This document shows, piece by piece, positions 39,086 through 51,552 of a stretch of 64,000 bases of DNA. Both the position numbers and the translations under genes were made by a program. How positions within the stretch are numbered: position 1 is the first letter of the stretch; each line of letters starts with the position of its first letter. This DNA is from Archangium gephyra (GTDB taxonomy: Bacteria > Myxococcota > Myxococcia > Myxococcales > Myxococcaceae). Location of the stretch: positions 7,898,501-7,962,500 of the forward strand of contig NZ_CP011509.1 of assembly GCF_001027285.1 (NCBI RefSeq), in the 5' to 3' direction. The notes under the pieces were generated by a model, which worked only from the letters and a program-made list of their open reading frames with translations, searched no databases and was not told where the DNA came from.

Positions 39086-39526
39086 TCAGCCCCCGTGCTT
39101 CTCGATGAGCTTGCCGATGCGGGGGATGGCGGACTCGACGTTCTTCTTCGCCGTGCCGCGCAGCTTCTCATAGGTGCCCTTGACGAGACCGCTCTGCGCG
39201 TTGCGCACCTTGCCGTCGGTGATGGTGAGCAGGGCATCCGCGGCGCGCCCGGCGTTCGCCGTGATGTGCGCGCTCACCGGCTTCCCGCCCGTCTTGGCCT
39301 CCTGGAAGAGCGGATCCAGCGCCTTGGCGAATTCGGGGAGGAGATCCTCCACGGCGTGCCGGATGAAACCCGGCTTGATGTTCTTCACGGCGCTGTAGCC
39401 CGCCTTGATGGCGAGCCCCGAGATGCCGCCCTTGTCGGCGACCTCGGCGTCGATGAGCGTGCAGCAGTCATCAATGACCGCCGCCTTCTTGTTCGGGTTG
39501 GTCAACGTCTCGGTGAGTGACGCCAT
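39086..39526 (-). CDS. Conserved hypothetical helical protein
   Basis: This 146-residue protein starts at MASLTETLTNPNKK. It is Ala/Lys-rich and mostly helical, with no signal peptide, membrane helix or catalytic motif seen. I do not recognise a family beyond a general likeness to conserved myxobacterial hypotheticals. GC content is like the core genes, so it marks the right flank of the island. Confidence 0.65.
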   Translation of the reverse strand: MASLTETLTNPNKKAAVIDDCCTLIDAEVADKGGISGLAIKAGYSAVKNIKPGFIRHAVEDLLPEFAKALDPLFQEAKTGGKPVSAHITANAGRAADALLTITDGKVRNAQSGLVKGTYEKLRGTAKKNVESAIPRIGKLIEKHGG

Positions 39527-39744
39527 CGAATCGTGCCTTTCGTTCACTGGACGGAAACGTGCCCGGAGGCAGCGGAACCCCGTCCGGCCCGCCCGGGCGC
39601 ATAGCACAACATCCCACCCCCGGGAGGGCCTTCGCGCCTCGGGGCGATGCGTCAGGTAAACACCCGGGGAGTCCGAATCAAGCAGGGGACGCCCCGGGTG
39701 TCCGGGTCCTGGCAGGTGTGGAGGCCCGCCCGGTTGGGAGGCGC

Positions 39745-42700
39745 TCACTGTTTCGGAGCGATGGAGACCTTGAGGCCGTCGCGCCAGACCTTGTGATTGT
39801 CCGCGTAGTAGAGGTACGCGCGGCTCGCCGGTCCGGTGTAGGTGCCCGGCACCGCCGCGATGAGCGACAGGGGCACCTCCAGCTTCTTCCGCGGCTCCAT
39901 GCCCCGCCAGTAGAGGACGACGTCGCGGCCGATGACCTCGTAGGCGTCCACCGTGTGCTTCTTCACCAGCTCCTTGAGCTGGTCATGCCGGACCTCGAGC
40001 CCCCCCGGCACGCCGAAGATCGCCACCGTGGTGGACAGCTTCGCGTCGCTCCGGTTCGTCACCCAGACACGTGCCTCGGTCGGCTCGCCCTCGGTCAGGG
40101 CCGTCTTCGCCAGCGCCACCTCCAGGTCCACCCGGGTGTCCGGCGAGCTGGCCGGCACGAGGGCGTTGTAGGTGATCTCGATCGAGTAGGGCAGCTCCCA
40201 GCCGCCTTCCATCCGCAGCTCGAGCTTCCGCTCGCCGGCGGTGAGCAGCTCGGACACGTCCGGCAGCTTGAGCGCCTCCTGCGTCTTGCCATCGAACTTC
40301 ACGGCGCCGCCCACGGGCCGGCCGTCGACATAGACGCGGACCGAGCCTGGCGCCCGCTTCGCCGAGCGCGCCTGGTCGTAGGCGACGATGGCACGCAGCG
40401 CGAGCACCGTGCTCTGGGTCGAGCCGTAGCGGCCTCCCTCGCACGAGTCCGCCAGGAACCGCATCGAGCGCTCCACGTTCACCGTGTGGGAGGGCTCCCT
40501 CAGCCAGGCCAGCACCGCCAGCGCGGTGGTCTCGATCTGGAGCGTCTCGCCCGAGCTGCCGACGATCGACTGCGTGCCTCCCTCCACCACCCCTGTCTTC
40601 CCCTGCTTCGCGGCGAGCTGCTCCATGAACTTGCGCGCCTCGGCCCCCTCCCCCGCGAGCGCCATCACGTTCGCCGCGAGTGCGAGCACGTAGCTGTTCT
40701 GGCTCTTGAAGGCGGCCGCCTTCAACGCACCCACCTCCTTGGACAGCTCACGGGCCTGCGCCGCCGGCTTGTTCGCGCTCTCCAGCAGGGCCCAGAGGAT
40801 GTAGGCATTGGAGGTGTCGGGGTCCTCGATCCAGGTGTGGAGGGCGCGCCGCTTGCGCTCGAAGCCTCCCTTGCCATCGCGCTGCTTGAGCAGCCAGGCC
40901 CGCGTGCGCTCGAGCATGGCGGCGTCCACGTCCCGCACCTGCTTCATGTCGCTGAAGTGCATCAACCCGAAGGCCGTGAGGGCCTCGTGGCCCGGATTCT
41001 CGCCGAACCACTCGTAGCCCTTCTCCGAGCACTCGAAGCCCACCAGCCGCTTGTAGCCCGTCTCCAGCTTCTCGCGCGCCGACGCCACCAGCGTGGGGCT
41101 CACCCCGCTGTGCGTCTGGAAGTACTGCTGCGCCATCGTCATCGGATAGGTGGTCGAGCTCGTCTGCTCGAAGCAGCCGGAGGGCTCCTGGATGAGCCGG
41201 GCCAGCGACTCGGTCATGTTGGCCAGGGGCGAGGGGTACACCGTGATGGAGGACTTCAGGCTGCCGCGCACATGGTTGGCGGGCAGCGTCAGCGCGTGCA
41301 CCACCGGCTGCCGTGACGACAGCAGCCCGCCGAACGAGGCACGGATGGGGAAGCCATTGGGCTTGACGCTCAGCGTGCGCGTCACCGTGTCCACGTAGTT
41401 GCCCGCGGTCGCCGTGAGCGTCACGTCCACGGGGAGGGACTGAGAACCGACCTTCAGCTCCAGGATGCGCCGGGCCCGCTCGTTCGCGGCCAGGTCCACC
41501 GCGCTGAAGGAGGACGCCTTCACGTCACCGCGCAGGCCGACCTTCACCGCCGCCCCCTGGAGCGCCGTGGACGTGCCATTCACCAGCGCCAGCGGCAGGT
41601 GGATCACATCCCCGGACGTCACCTCGAGCGGCAGCTTGGGCTCGACATAGAAGGGCTGCACCGACTCGATCGTGGCCACCGCCGAGCCGAGCGCGCCGTC
41701 GTCCCCCACGGCGCCCGCGAACGCCTTGAAGCTGGTGACCGAGTCGTTCAGGCCAAACGAGACGCGGACCTCCCCCGTCTTCGCGTCGGTGCGCACACCC
41801 GCGTTCCAGAAGAGCGTCTCCGAGAAGTCCACGCGGTCCCCCGGCTTGCGCCCGGGCCGCACCGTGTGGGCGTACTCGCGGAAATAGACCGCGGGCTCCA
41901 TGGGCACCCCCGCCATGAGCTCATCCGCTGCCATCTCCTTGTCCGCGTCAATCCCCTGTTTCCGCGAGGCATCCTTCCTGGCCCTGCGCTCCGCCTCCAC
42001 CATGCCCCTGGGCGCCACGGGTTTCGCGGCAACGGCCCTGGGCGGCGGAGCCATCACGGCCTTGGGAGCCGGCGCGGCCTTGGCGACTGGCGCGGCCTGC
42101 GGAACCGGCATGGCCTCGGGAACCGCCACCCCCCGATGGCCGGCGCGGCCGGGGGCATCGCTTCGGGCGGGGGAGGCGGCGGGGGCACCCGGATGGCGAG
42201 CGCGCGCCGGGCCGGATCGCCATGCCGGGTCACGAACTGCTCGGCGTCCGCCAGCGCGAACCGCCGCCAGCCCTGGGTGCCCAGCAGCAGGTCCACCGCC
42301 CGCTTCGCCTTGGGGTTCTTCTCGTCGAAGTAGATCTGGGCGTCGGCCAACTCCTTCACCTCGGGCTCGAGCAGCACCATCACCGGCAACTGGGGCGCCT
42401 GATCCCGCTTCTCGATGAGCTCCAGCACCGCGTCGTCCGTGACGGTGAGCATCACCAGCGCCGGAACCGGCTTGCCTCCGCGCGTCGTCCGGGCGGTGAG
42501 CTCCACCTGCTCGCCCGGCACGTAGCGCGGCTTGTTCGTCTTCACCTCGATGGACAGGGCCTGCGCGGGCTGGCGGAACACCAGCCGCTCCGCGAGCGGA
42601 CGGCCGTCGGCGTCCCACACGGTGGCGATGAGCACCCCGTCCGCGCCCTTCGGATCGAGGATGACCTTTTCGTCCGGGTCCACCAACGACGAGGCGAGCT

Positions 42701-43838
42701 CCACCTCACGCTGGCTCAGGGTCAGCTTCGCCTGCTTCACCCCCGACAGCCCCACGGAGAGCACCACGGGCTGTCCGGCGGGGATGACGTCCTCGCTCGC
42801 GCGGAGGACAGCGCCCCGGGCCTTCACCTCGGGCAGCGGGAAGGGCTCGCCGATGCCCGAGGGCTCGTCGATGCGCAGCGCGTACTTCACGCCGGCCTTC
42901 GGCGTCAGCTCGAAGCGGCCCCGGCCCTCGTGCTCCGAGCGCACCGGCGCCACCACCCTGCCCGTGGCCAGCTCAATCACCGCGCCGGACAGGTCCGCGG
43001 GCTTGTGCGCGGGCGTCAGCGCCTGGAAATAGACGCGCGAAGGCAGTCCCGCCACCAGGTCGCCGCCCTCGGGATACAGGGTGAGGTCGAGGGTCCGCAG
43101 CAGGATGGGAATCGTCTTGGCCGCCGTCTCGACCACCCCACCGTCCGCGATGGCGAAGGCGAGAGAGCCCTCGCCCCGCTCGATCTGGCCAGGCAGCTTG
43201 AAGCTGACGGTGCACAACCCCCGCGCGTCGACCACGCCCGTCACCTGCGCCGCGGTGACGCCATCCACCAGGGCGGTGGCGGTGACCCGGGCGCCCGAGG
43301 GAACTCCCCCCTCGGCACGCTTCACGTCGAGCGTGGCGGTGACCGTGTCCCCCGGTCCGTAACCATCGCGGAGGAACTCGATCTGCGACTTGAGCCGGGG
43401 AGCGCGGTAGGCACGCACGTCGAACTTGCGCTCGGCGGGGGCGTCGCCCGTATAGGGGTAGGAGACGCTGAGCGTGTACTCGCCCCCGGCCATGTCCCCC
43501 GGAACGGTCCAGGAGTAGCCCCAGACGGAGTGCTCGCTCAACACCCTCGCGGAGGTGACCACGTCCCCCTTGGGACCCCGGACCTCCACGTGGGCCAGCA
43601 CCTGATGGGCGAGGGGGGTATGCGCGCGGGCCTCGAGCACGAGACCTCGCGCCATCACCTGCTCACCGGGCCGGTAGAGGGGCTTGTCGGTGCTGATGAA
43701 GGTCAGGGAGCGGCCGGGCCCGCCGAGTGACTCCGTGTCCGCCCGGGCAGCCAACACCTGCTGCTGGAAGAGCATGGGAAGGGAGAGGCCCACGGTGACG
43801 AGGGCGAGGAGGGCGCGCGTGAGGACGTGCTCGAGCAT
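39745..43838 (-). pseudogene. Alpha-2-macroglobulin family protein, frameshifted
   Basis: Two overlapping frames together encode about 1364 residues of a bacterial alpha-2-macroglobulin. The first part (from the ATG at 43838) has a signal-like start, MG domains (STDKPLYRPGEQV, NKPRYVPGEQVEL) and a proline-rich stretch PPPPPPPEAMPPAAP. The frame then breaks at a run of six C (42129-42134); one more base would join APAIGG to VAVPEAMPVPQ. The second part has the thioester GCFEQ (41164-41178), the complement-like helical domain and a receptor-like end. Such proteins trap attacking proteases in the periplasm. The break is either a true mutation, a phase-variable run or a sequencing error. Confidence 0.8.
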
Positions 43839-43932
43839 GAAAGTCCCTGGAATGGAGAACAGGAGCCGACGGGAAACGGATGTGCGCGTCGAAAGTTCTG
43901 TCCTACCCGGTCAGGGGCGGTGGTGCTACGGC

Positions 43933-45441
<1,509 letters not shown>

Positions 45442-45805
45442 GCGGATGGAATATCCACAACTGGAGCATCGACGCAGTTGAACCCCCGTCCCACGGGTCC
45501 CCTGGACGTCCAACAGCGCACGCTCCGGCCCCGCCAGGCTGCCCGCTCGTTCAGTGCCCGACACCTCCCTCCTACCTGGGGGCAGGAGGTGGGCTTCCGT
45601 ACGTTCAGGTAGGGCCCGAAAAAACCTCCAAACCGGGCCCTGTAAATACGACAGGGTTCCGGCCTAAGCACGAAGGGCTCGCGATGCAACCACCTGCTTT
45701 CACTGAGGAACGTTGCCGGATGGCCGCTGGCATCCCCGTTGCTTTTGGCAATGGGCACGAAGTCGCAACGCAAAGCTCAACGTCCTCCATCCCCCGAGAG
45801 ACCCC
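45442..45805. promoter_or_regulatory. Divergent spacer upstream of rpoH
   Basis: This 364-base non-coding region lies between the histidine kinase (minus) and rpoH (plus). It contains a perfect inverted repeat AGGGCCCG (45611-45618) and CGGGCCCT (45634-45641) around an A-rich 15-base spacer, about 165 bases before the rpoH start. No confident -35/-10 pair was seen. Confidence 0.45.
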
Positions 45806-46693
45806 ATGCAGGCCACCTCCTCCCTCTCCTCCGCCGAAACCCTCACCACGTACCTCTCGGACATCAGCCAGTACCCGCTGCTGACCGTGCAGCAGGAGCA
45901 GCTGCTGGCCCGTAACTTCCGGTCGGGCGATCTGTCCGCCGGCCACCGCCTGGTGACGAGCAACCTGCGGTTCGTGATGAAGGTCGCCTACGAGTACCGC
46001 TCCTACGGCATCAAGATGTCCGACCTCATCCAGGAGGGGAACATCGGCCTGATGAAGGCGGTGCAGAAGTTCGATCCGGACAAGGGCATCCGCCTCATCT
46101 CCTACGCGGTGTGGTGGATCCGCGCGTACATCCAGAACTACATCCTCAAGAACTGGTCGCTGGTGAAGCTCGGCACCACGCAGGCGCAGCGCCGGCTGTT
46201 CTTCAGCCTGGCCCGGACGCGCCGCGAGCTGGAGAAGCTGGGCTCGGGGGATGGCGCCATCGTGGACGCCGAGGAGATCGCCCGGAAGCTCAACGTGAAG
46301 GCCTCCGAGGTGCGCGAGATGGAGCAGCGCATGGGCGGCCGTGACCTCTCGCTCGACGCTCCCGTGGGCGAGGAGGGTGACGCCACGCACCTGGACTTCG
46401 TCGAGTCCGAGGGCGCCTCCCAGGTGGACGAGGTCGCCGACCGGCAGCAGGCGCAGATCACCCGCGAGCGCATCCGCCTGGCGCTGCAGCGGCTGGATCC
46501 CCGCGAGCGCTTCATCATCGAGAACCGGGTGATGGGCGACGCGGAGATGACGCTGAGCGAGCTGGGCGAGCACTTCGGCTTCTCGCGCGAGCGCGCCCGC
46601 CAGCTGGAGATCCGCGCCAAGGACAAGCTCAAGGCCGAGCTGGCGTCCCTGATGGTCGAGGTGGGCCAGGACGAGGGCGCCGAGGCGCGCTAG
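45806..46693 (+). CDS. rpoH: RpoH-like (sigma-32) sigma factor
   Basis: This 295-residue protein has region 1.2/2 ([20 protein letters not shown]), [20 protein letters not shown] (region 2.2), [17 protein letters not shown] (2.3-2.4), an RpoH-box-like [17 protein letters not shown], and region 4 ([28 protein letters not shown]). The ATG follows a CCCCCGAGAGACCCC spacer. M. xanthus has the RpoH-like factors SigB and SigC, used in development; which of these is the counterpart cannot be told by eye. Confidence 0.87.
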   Translation: MQATSSLSSAETLTTYLSDISQYPLLTVQQEQLLARNFRSGDLSAGHRLVTSNLRFVMKVAYEYRSYGIKMSDLIQEGNIGLMKAVQKFDPDKGIRLISYAVWWIRAYIQNYILKNWSLVKLGTTQAQRRLFFSLARTRRELEKLGSGDGAIVDAEEIARKLNVKASEVREMEQRMGGRDLSLDAPVGEEGDATHLDFVESEGASQVDEVADRQQAQITRERIRLALQRLDPRERFIIENRVMGDAEMTLSELGEHFGFSRERARQLEIRAKDKLKAELASLMVEVGQDEGAEAR

Positions 46694-46714
46694 TGCGCGG
46701 GGGCCCTGCTCTCC

Positions 46715-46734
46715 CGGGGTGCGCTGGCGCCCCG
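46715..46734 (+). terminator. Hairpin after rpoH
   Basis: CGGGGTGC (46715-46722) pairs with GCGCCCCG (46727-46734), one G-T pair, loop GCTG, 21 bases after the stop. There is no T tract. Confidence 0.35.
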
Positions 46735-46756
46735 TGGAGCGTAAGGTAGCGGGGCG

Positions 46757-47425
46757 ATGAAGCCGTGGAAGGTGATTGATCGGGCGCCCGCGCCGGGCGG
46801 CGGAGAGCTGGTGCTGCACCAACGGGGCGAGGAGTTCGCCATCCGGGTGAACGGCCGCGAGCTCATGTCCAGCCGCCAGCACGGCTCCGAGGAGAAGATG
46901 GCCGAGGTGGCCTGTACGGGCCTCGGCGGCAAGCGGCCCCGGGTGCTCGTGGGAGGCCTGGGGCTGGGCTACACCGTCCGGGCCACGCTGGAGCGGCTCC
47001 CCCCGGGAGCCGAGGTGGTGGTCTCGGAGCTGGTCCCCGCCGTCGTCACGTGGAACCGGGGTGTCCTCGGACCCCTGGCCGGACGGCCGCTGGATGATCC
47101 CCGGGTGAAGGTGGAGACACGCGACGTGGGGGAGCTGCTCCGCCAGGCGGAGGGCCACTTCGACGCGGTCCTGCTGGACGTGGACAACGGCCCCGAGGCG
47201 CTCACGCAGGAGGAGAACCGCTGGCTCTACGGCGAGCGGGGGCTGGCCTCCATCCGGCGCGCCCTCAAGCCGCGGGGGGTGGTGGTGGTGTGGTCCGCCT
47301 CGCCGGACAGCGCCTTCGCCACGCGGCTGAAACGGGCGGGATTCGCCACCGAGGTGGTGGAGACCCCGGCGCGCGGCAAGGGCGGCGGACCCCTCCACAC
47401 CCTCTTCATCGGGCGCTCCGGGTGA
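46757..47425 (+). CDS. Spermidine synthase-like methyltransferase-fold protein
   Basis: This 222-residue protein has the spermidine synthase/SAM-methyltransferase fold: SSRQHGSEEKMAE, VLVGGLGLGYTVRATL (glycine-rich motif), VVVSELVPAV (acidic end of beta-2) and FDAVLLDVDNGP (Asp pair). It is shorter than true SpeE and is better called spermidine synthase-like; the substrate is not certain. It follows rpoH by 63 bases. Confidence 0.8.
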   Translation: MKPWKVIDRAPAPGGGELVLHQRGEEFAIRVNGRELMSSRQHGSEEKMAEVACTGLGGKRPRVLVGGLGLGYTVRATLERLPPGAEVVVSELVPAVVTWNRGVLGPLAGRPLDDPRVKVETRDVGELLRQAEGHFDAVLLDVDNGPEALTQEENRWLYGERGLASIRRALKPRGVVVVWSASPDSAFATRLKRAGFATEVVETPARGKGGGPLHTLFIGRSG

Positions 47426-47565
47426 CGCCCCCGACACTTTTCGCGAAGAAATGAAAGGGGGGACTTCCTTTGTTCCCTCAAAGCTGCCAGATAGGGGCCT
47501 CCGGTCGCACAGAGCGGCGGAGATCCGGCGCATTCCACCGCGTCGGACGAGAAAGAAGACAAGTA

Positions 47566-47769
47566 ATGGCTACTGGTACTGTGAAGTGGTTCAACGACGC
47601 GAAGGGCTTCGGTTTCATCACGCAGGAGGGCGGTGGCGAGGACCTGTTCTGCCACCACACCGCCATCCAGACCGAGGGCTTCCGCACCCTGGCCGAGGGC
47701 CAGCGCGTTGAGTTCGACGTCGCCCGCGGCCCCAAGGGCCTGCAGGCGCAGAACGTGCGCCCCATCTGA
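47566..47769 (+). CDS. Cold-shock protein (CspA family)
   Basis: This 67-residue single OB-fold protein has RNP1 (KGFGFIT) and RNP2 (DLFCHHTAI; the usual VFVHH is changed to LFCHH). It starts [12 protein letters not shown], as the family does. It binds single-stranded RNA or DNA. The 140-base leader after the previous stop suggests its own promoter, and a strong terminator follows. Confidence 0.93.
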   Translation: MATGTVKWFNDAKGFGFITQEGGGEDLFCHHTAIQTEGFRTLAEGQRVEFDVARGPKGLQAQNVRPI

Positions 47770-47812
47770 TGGGGACCTGAGCCACTTCGCTCGACGATAG
47801 AGGCTCGATCCA

Positions 47813-47854
47813 GGGCCTGCCTCCCAACTCCGGGGGCAGGCCCTTGGTGTTTTT
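47813..47854 (+). terminator. Rho-independent terminator of the cold-shock gene
   Basis: GGGCCTGCC (47813-47821) pairs perfectly with GGCAGGCCC (47835-47843) and is followed by TTGGTGTTTTT. It is the clearest T-tailed terminator on the plus strand here. Confidence 0.85.
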
Positions 47855-47859
47855 GGAGG

Positions 47860-49337
47860 TCAGGCGGGCTTGCGGCCAGCCCACGGGCGCGCCTGCTCGA
47901 GCTGCGAGGCGAGGCGGAACAGGGTGGCCTCGTCCCCGAAGCGGGCGGCGAACTGCACGCCCACGGGCAGCCCGGAGGTATTCCAGAAGAGCGGCACCGA
48001 CATGGCCGGCTGCCCCGTCTGGTTGAAGAGCTGGGTGTTGGGAGTCCGCTCCAGGGCGTTGGCCGCGAGCTCGTCCAGCAGCTTGAGGAACACCGGCTTG
48101 AGCGGGAGCCTGCGCAGCACGGCCATCGCCGCGAGCTCGGCGGGCTTGGGCGCCAGCTCGCCGATGCGCACCGGCGGGTACGCGAGCGTCGCATCGAGGA
48201 AGAGCTCGTAACGCTCGTGGAAGGCCGCCATCATCCGGCCGGCCTGGTGCATGACGTTGCGCGCCCGCTGCAGGTCGGCCGCGGTGAGGATGCCGCCGAG
48301 CTGCACCAGCGCCCAGGTGGACGGCTCGACGTCATTCGCCGTCACGGCCTTGCCGGTCTGCTGGGCGATCTCCTCCATCTGCACCGTGGTGTTGGCCGCG
48401 ACGTTCACCAGGTACGAGCGCACCAGCTCCTCGCGGTTGAAGCGCGGGGCGTCCTCGACGAGCTCGTGACCCAGCTCCTGGCAGAGCTTCACCGCGTCCT
48501 GGACGGCCGCCTTGCAGTCCGGGTGCACGTGCTTGCCGTAGAGCGAGCCGGTGGAGAAGGCGATGCGCAGGCGGCCGGGCGGAGTGCCCACCTCCTGGAG
48601 GAAGGGCCGCGCGGGCGGAGGCGCCGCGTAGGGCGCGCCCAGGTCCGCGCCCTGGGTCGCATCGAGCATCGCGGCGCTGTCCCGCACGCTCCGGGTCAGC
48701 ACGTGCTGCTGGACGAAGCCACCCCACCCCTCCGCCGAGTCCGGACCCAGTGGATTGCGGGCACGGGTCGGCTTGAGCCCGAAGAGGCCGCAGGCGGACG
48801 CGGGGATGCGGATGGAGCCACCGCCATCACCGCCGTGGGCCATGGGCACCACCCGGGCCGCCACGCACGCCGCCGAGCCTCCGCTGGAGCCACCCGGCGT
48901 GTGCTCCGGGTTCCACGGGTTGCGCGTGGGCCCGTTGAGCACCGTCTCGGTGACGCCGAGGATGCCCAGCTCGGGCGTGGCCGTCTTGCCCACGATGACG
49001 ACACCCGCGCGGCGGAAGCGGGCCATGAGCTCCGCGTCATGGTCCGGCACGAAGCCCACCAGCGCCCGGCATCCGCCCGTGTAGGGCTCGTTCGCCAGAT
49101 AGCCGTCCAGGTCCTTCACCAGGAAGGGCACCCCGGAGAAGGGCCCTGGGGCAGCGGGCCCGCGGCGGCCTTGCGCGCCTGCTCGTACATCTTGTGGACC
49201 ACGGCGTTGAGCTTCGGGTTGACGGCTTCAATGCGCGAGATGGCTTCCTCCACCAGCTCGGTGGGTTGGAGCTCCTTCTTGCGGACCAGCTCCGCGAGCG
49301 CCGTGGCGTCGAGTGCGTCGTATCCCTGGATGGCCAT
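47860..49337 (-). pseudogene. Amidase-signature enzyme, frameshifted
   Basis: The start (ATG 49337, [17 protein letters not shown]) and the rest of the gene are in different frames. Adding one base at the GGGCCC of 49141-49146 joins [10 protein letters not shown] to [13 protein letters not shown] and restores about 492 residues. The catalytic Lys (FLVKD) and the serine motif [11 protein letters not shown] of the amidase signature family are present. The enzyme would hydrolyse amides, possibly 6-aminohexanoate-cyclic-dimer-like or similar substrates. As in the alpha-2-macroglobulin gene, one G/C base is missing. Confidence 0.8.
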
Positions 49338-49359
49338 GAGCCTGCTATCTAGCACCGCC

Positions 49360-49800
49360 ATGGCGAAACCCCAGTACTGGCTGATCAAGAGCGAGCCCTC
49401 CGTCTACGCCTACGCCCAGCTGGAGAAGGACGGCAGGACGGAGTGGACGGGCGTGCGCAGCTTCGAGGCGCGCAATAACCTCCGGGCCATGAAGCCCGGG
49501 GACCTGTGCCTCTACTACCACTCGAACGAGGGCAAGGCCGTGGTGGCCGTGGCCCGTGTGCTCACTGCGCCGACCGAGGATCCCACTGCCCCCGGTGAGG
49601 ATTGGGCCGCGGTGGAAGTGGGCCCCGTGGTGGCCCTGAAGGAGCCGGTGACGCTCGCCACCGTCAAGGCCTCCCGCGACTTGAAGGAGTTCCCCCTCAT
49701 CACCCGGAGCCGGTTGAGCGTGGCCTCCGTCACCCCCGAGCACTTCAAGCGCATCCTCGAGCTGGGCCAGACGAAGCTGCCCAGGGCCCGCTCCTCCTGA
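49360..49800 (+). CDS. EVE-domain protein
   Basis: This 146-residue protein is a single EVE (PUA-like) domain: [57 protein letters not shown]. The family is thought to bind modified bases in DNA or RNA. Its start is 22 bases from the start of the divergent amidase gene, so the two share one short promoter region. Confidence 0.9.
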   Translation: MAKPQYWLIKSEPSVYAYAQLEKDGRTEWTGVRSFEARNNLRAMKPGDLCLYYHSNEGKAVVAVARVLTAPTEDPTAPGEDWAAVEVGPVVALKEPVTLATVKASRDLKEFPLITRSRLSVASVTPEHFKRILELGQTKLPRARSS

Positions 49801-49878
49801 GCCGGTCTGCTGTCACGCAGCAAGCACGTTCTCCCCGGGAGGCACTCGCTCCCGCGTGCCCTGCGCTACGGTGCTCGC

Positions 49879-50826
49879 ATGGCCGAAGGTCCCGCTCAGT
49901 CCGCTCCCCCGAGCACCGATGCCGCGCTCGAGCCCTCGGATCCGCTCTCCGCGCTCAACATGGCCTTTCGCGAGGCCTACGCGGCTCGCCGCGACGCCGT
50001 CCTCGCCAGCATGGGCCCGGTCATCGCCCAGATCGATGACCAGCTCATCCTCCGGCGCGGTGGCCAGCGACTCGTCGGGCCCGCTCGCACCCGGCGCTAC
50101 CACGAGCTCAAGGTGGTCACCCACGTTCCCCTCGCCCTCCATGTGCTGCTCTCGGGCCGGCGCGGTCCGATGGACGCGGCCACGCGGGAGCGGCTCGCCG
50201 GAATTCGCCGGCTCATCACCTCGGCCCTGGAGGGTCTCGAGCGCCGTGGGTTCACCCAGGAGCAGAGCACGCGCCAGCGCCGCATCCTCGAGGCCTCGGC
50301 CGCGATTCTCGAGCAGGCGCTCGCCGGGGACGGCGTCTCGGCCGAGGCACTCTCCGCCTATACCCGCGCCCAGGTCCCCGACATCCTCCGCAATGCCGAG
50401 GACGCAGCGCGCGACCAGATCGAGACCATGCATGCCACCATCGAGGCCTGGAAACAGCAGATGACCCCGGAGGAGCTCGACCGGCTTCGCGCGGTGGTGG
50501 CTGTTTCCCACACCGCACGCCCCGGGAACGTGGCCCTTCAATACTTCTCCGTCACCCTCGGCGAGACCTGGGAGGGCCGCTTCGATCAGGAGGATCTCCA
50601 GCCCGGCAAGCGCGTGCTGGCCTCCGAGACCTCCTTCGACGAGGCAGCAGCCTTTTCGCTGCTCGCCACCCACGTGCTCGATGCCTCCGTGGGGACCCGA
50701 TTCTTTGGTGAAGAGATCCGGCTCGAGCGGGACCTGCTCGCGGATGCCGCGGAGCGGATCCTCGCCCGGATGTTCCACAAGGAGCCCGAGCCTCCGGCTA
50801 CTCCCGATACACCGGCCAACAGGTGA
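49879..50826 (+). CDS. Conserved hypothetical protein
   Basis: This 315-residue acidic protein is mostly helical with no signal peptide or membrane helix. Features include AYAARRDAVLASMGPVIAQ, HVPLALHVLL and a long helix DAARDQIETMHATIEAWKQQ. I do not recognise the family. It ends 68 bases before the stop of the convergent coiled-coil gene, with a palindromic repeat between them. Confidence 0.7.
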   Translation: MAEGPAQSAPPSTDAALEPSDPLSALNMAFREAYAARRDAVLASMGPVIAQIDDQLILRRGGQRLVGPARTRRYHELKVVTHVPLALHVLLSGRRGPMDAATRERLAGIRRLITSALEGLERRGFTQEQSTRQRRILEASAAILEQALAGDGVSAEALSAYTRAQVPDILRNAEDAARDQIETMHATIEAWKQQMTPEELDRLRAVVAVSHTARPGNVALQYFSVTLGETWEGRFDQEDLQPGKRVLASETSFDEAAAFSLLATHVLDASVGTRFFGEEIRLERDLLADAAERILARMFHKEPEPPATPDTPANR

Positions 50827-50850
50827 CGGATTCAACCCGGGGGCCGGATA

Positions 50851-50884
50851 CCCTCACCCCGTCCCTCTCCCGGGGGGAGAGGGG
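50851..50884. repeat. CCCTCACC...CCCTCTCCC palindromic repeat
   Basis: CCCTCACCCCGTCCCTCTCC continues with CGGGGGGAGAGGGG. It lies between two convergent genes, 24 bases after the first stop and 10 before the second. Confidence 0.8.
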
Positions 50885-50894
50885 AAATGGGGGC

Positions 50895-51503
50895 TCAGGC
50901 GTTCGCCGAGTGCAGCTTCTGCTGCAACAGGTTCGCCCGGTTGCGCGCCGACAGGAGCTGCTGACGCAGGGACTCGGCATCGCGCGATACGTCGATGAAG
51001 TCCTGCGCCTCCGCGTCACTCGCCAGCTTCCCCGCCCCCTCCGCCACTTCCGTCATCCGCTCGTTCACCGCCTGCAGCGAGGCGATGACCTCCTCCGTCT
51101 TCATCGCCTGCCCCTGCTGCGTCATCCCCGCCACCTGGTGCATCTGCGAGCTCAACGACGCCGCCTGCTGCCCCAGCTCGCCAAAGCGCTCCATCAGCGT
51201 CTGGTACACCTTCGTGCGCTCCTGCAGCTCCAGCGCCCGCTCGTTCACCTCGGCCGCCAACGTCTGCTGCCGATCCCTCCACCCGTTGAGCACCCCCAGC
51301 AGCGTGCGCATGTGCCCCACCATCCGCTCGTCACAGTCCGCCACCTGGGTCAGCAGCTTGCCCATCTTCTCCAGGTTCTTCTGCGACTTCATCGTGCCCG
51401 TGCGCACTTCCTCCGCCAGCGACTCGAACTTGCGCAGCTCCTCCTCGATGGACGCCGCGGCGCTGACCAGCTCGGAGGACTCGGATTGCTGCCGCTTGCT
51501 CAT
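50895..51503 (-). CDS. Coiled-coil hypothetical protein
   Basis: This 202-residue Glu/Gln/Ala-rich protein is predicted to be one long coiled coil (MSKRQQSESSELVSAAASIE through LRQQLLSARNRANLLQQKL). It has no signal peptide or enzyme motif. It resembles MCP-like or cytoskeletal helical proteins only in composition. The function is unknown. Confidence 0.68.
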   Translation of the reverse strand: MSKRQQSESSELVSAAASIEEELRKFESLAEEVRTGTMKSQKNLEKMGKLLTQVADCDERMVGHMRTLLGVLNGWRDRQQTLAAEVNERALELQERTKVYQTLMERFGELGQQAASLSSQMHQVAGMTQQGQAMKTEEVIASLQAVNERMTEVAEGAGKLASDAEAQDFIDVSRDAESLRQQLLSARNRANLLQQKLHSANA

Positions 51504-51552
51504 ACGTGTGCCACTCCAGAAGAAGGGACGTCTGACCGCGTCCTAGCAGATC

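Noticed and set aside
38887-39237. Longer version of the excisionase gene reaching 39237
   Set aside because: The extension is translated from the palindromic repeat and from antisense of the neighbouring gene.
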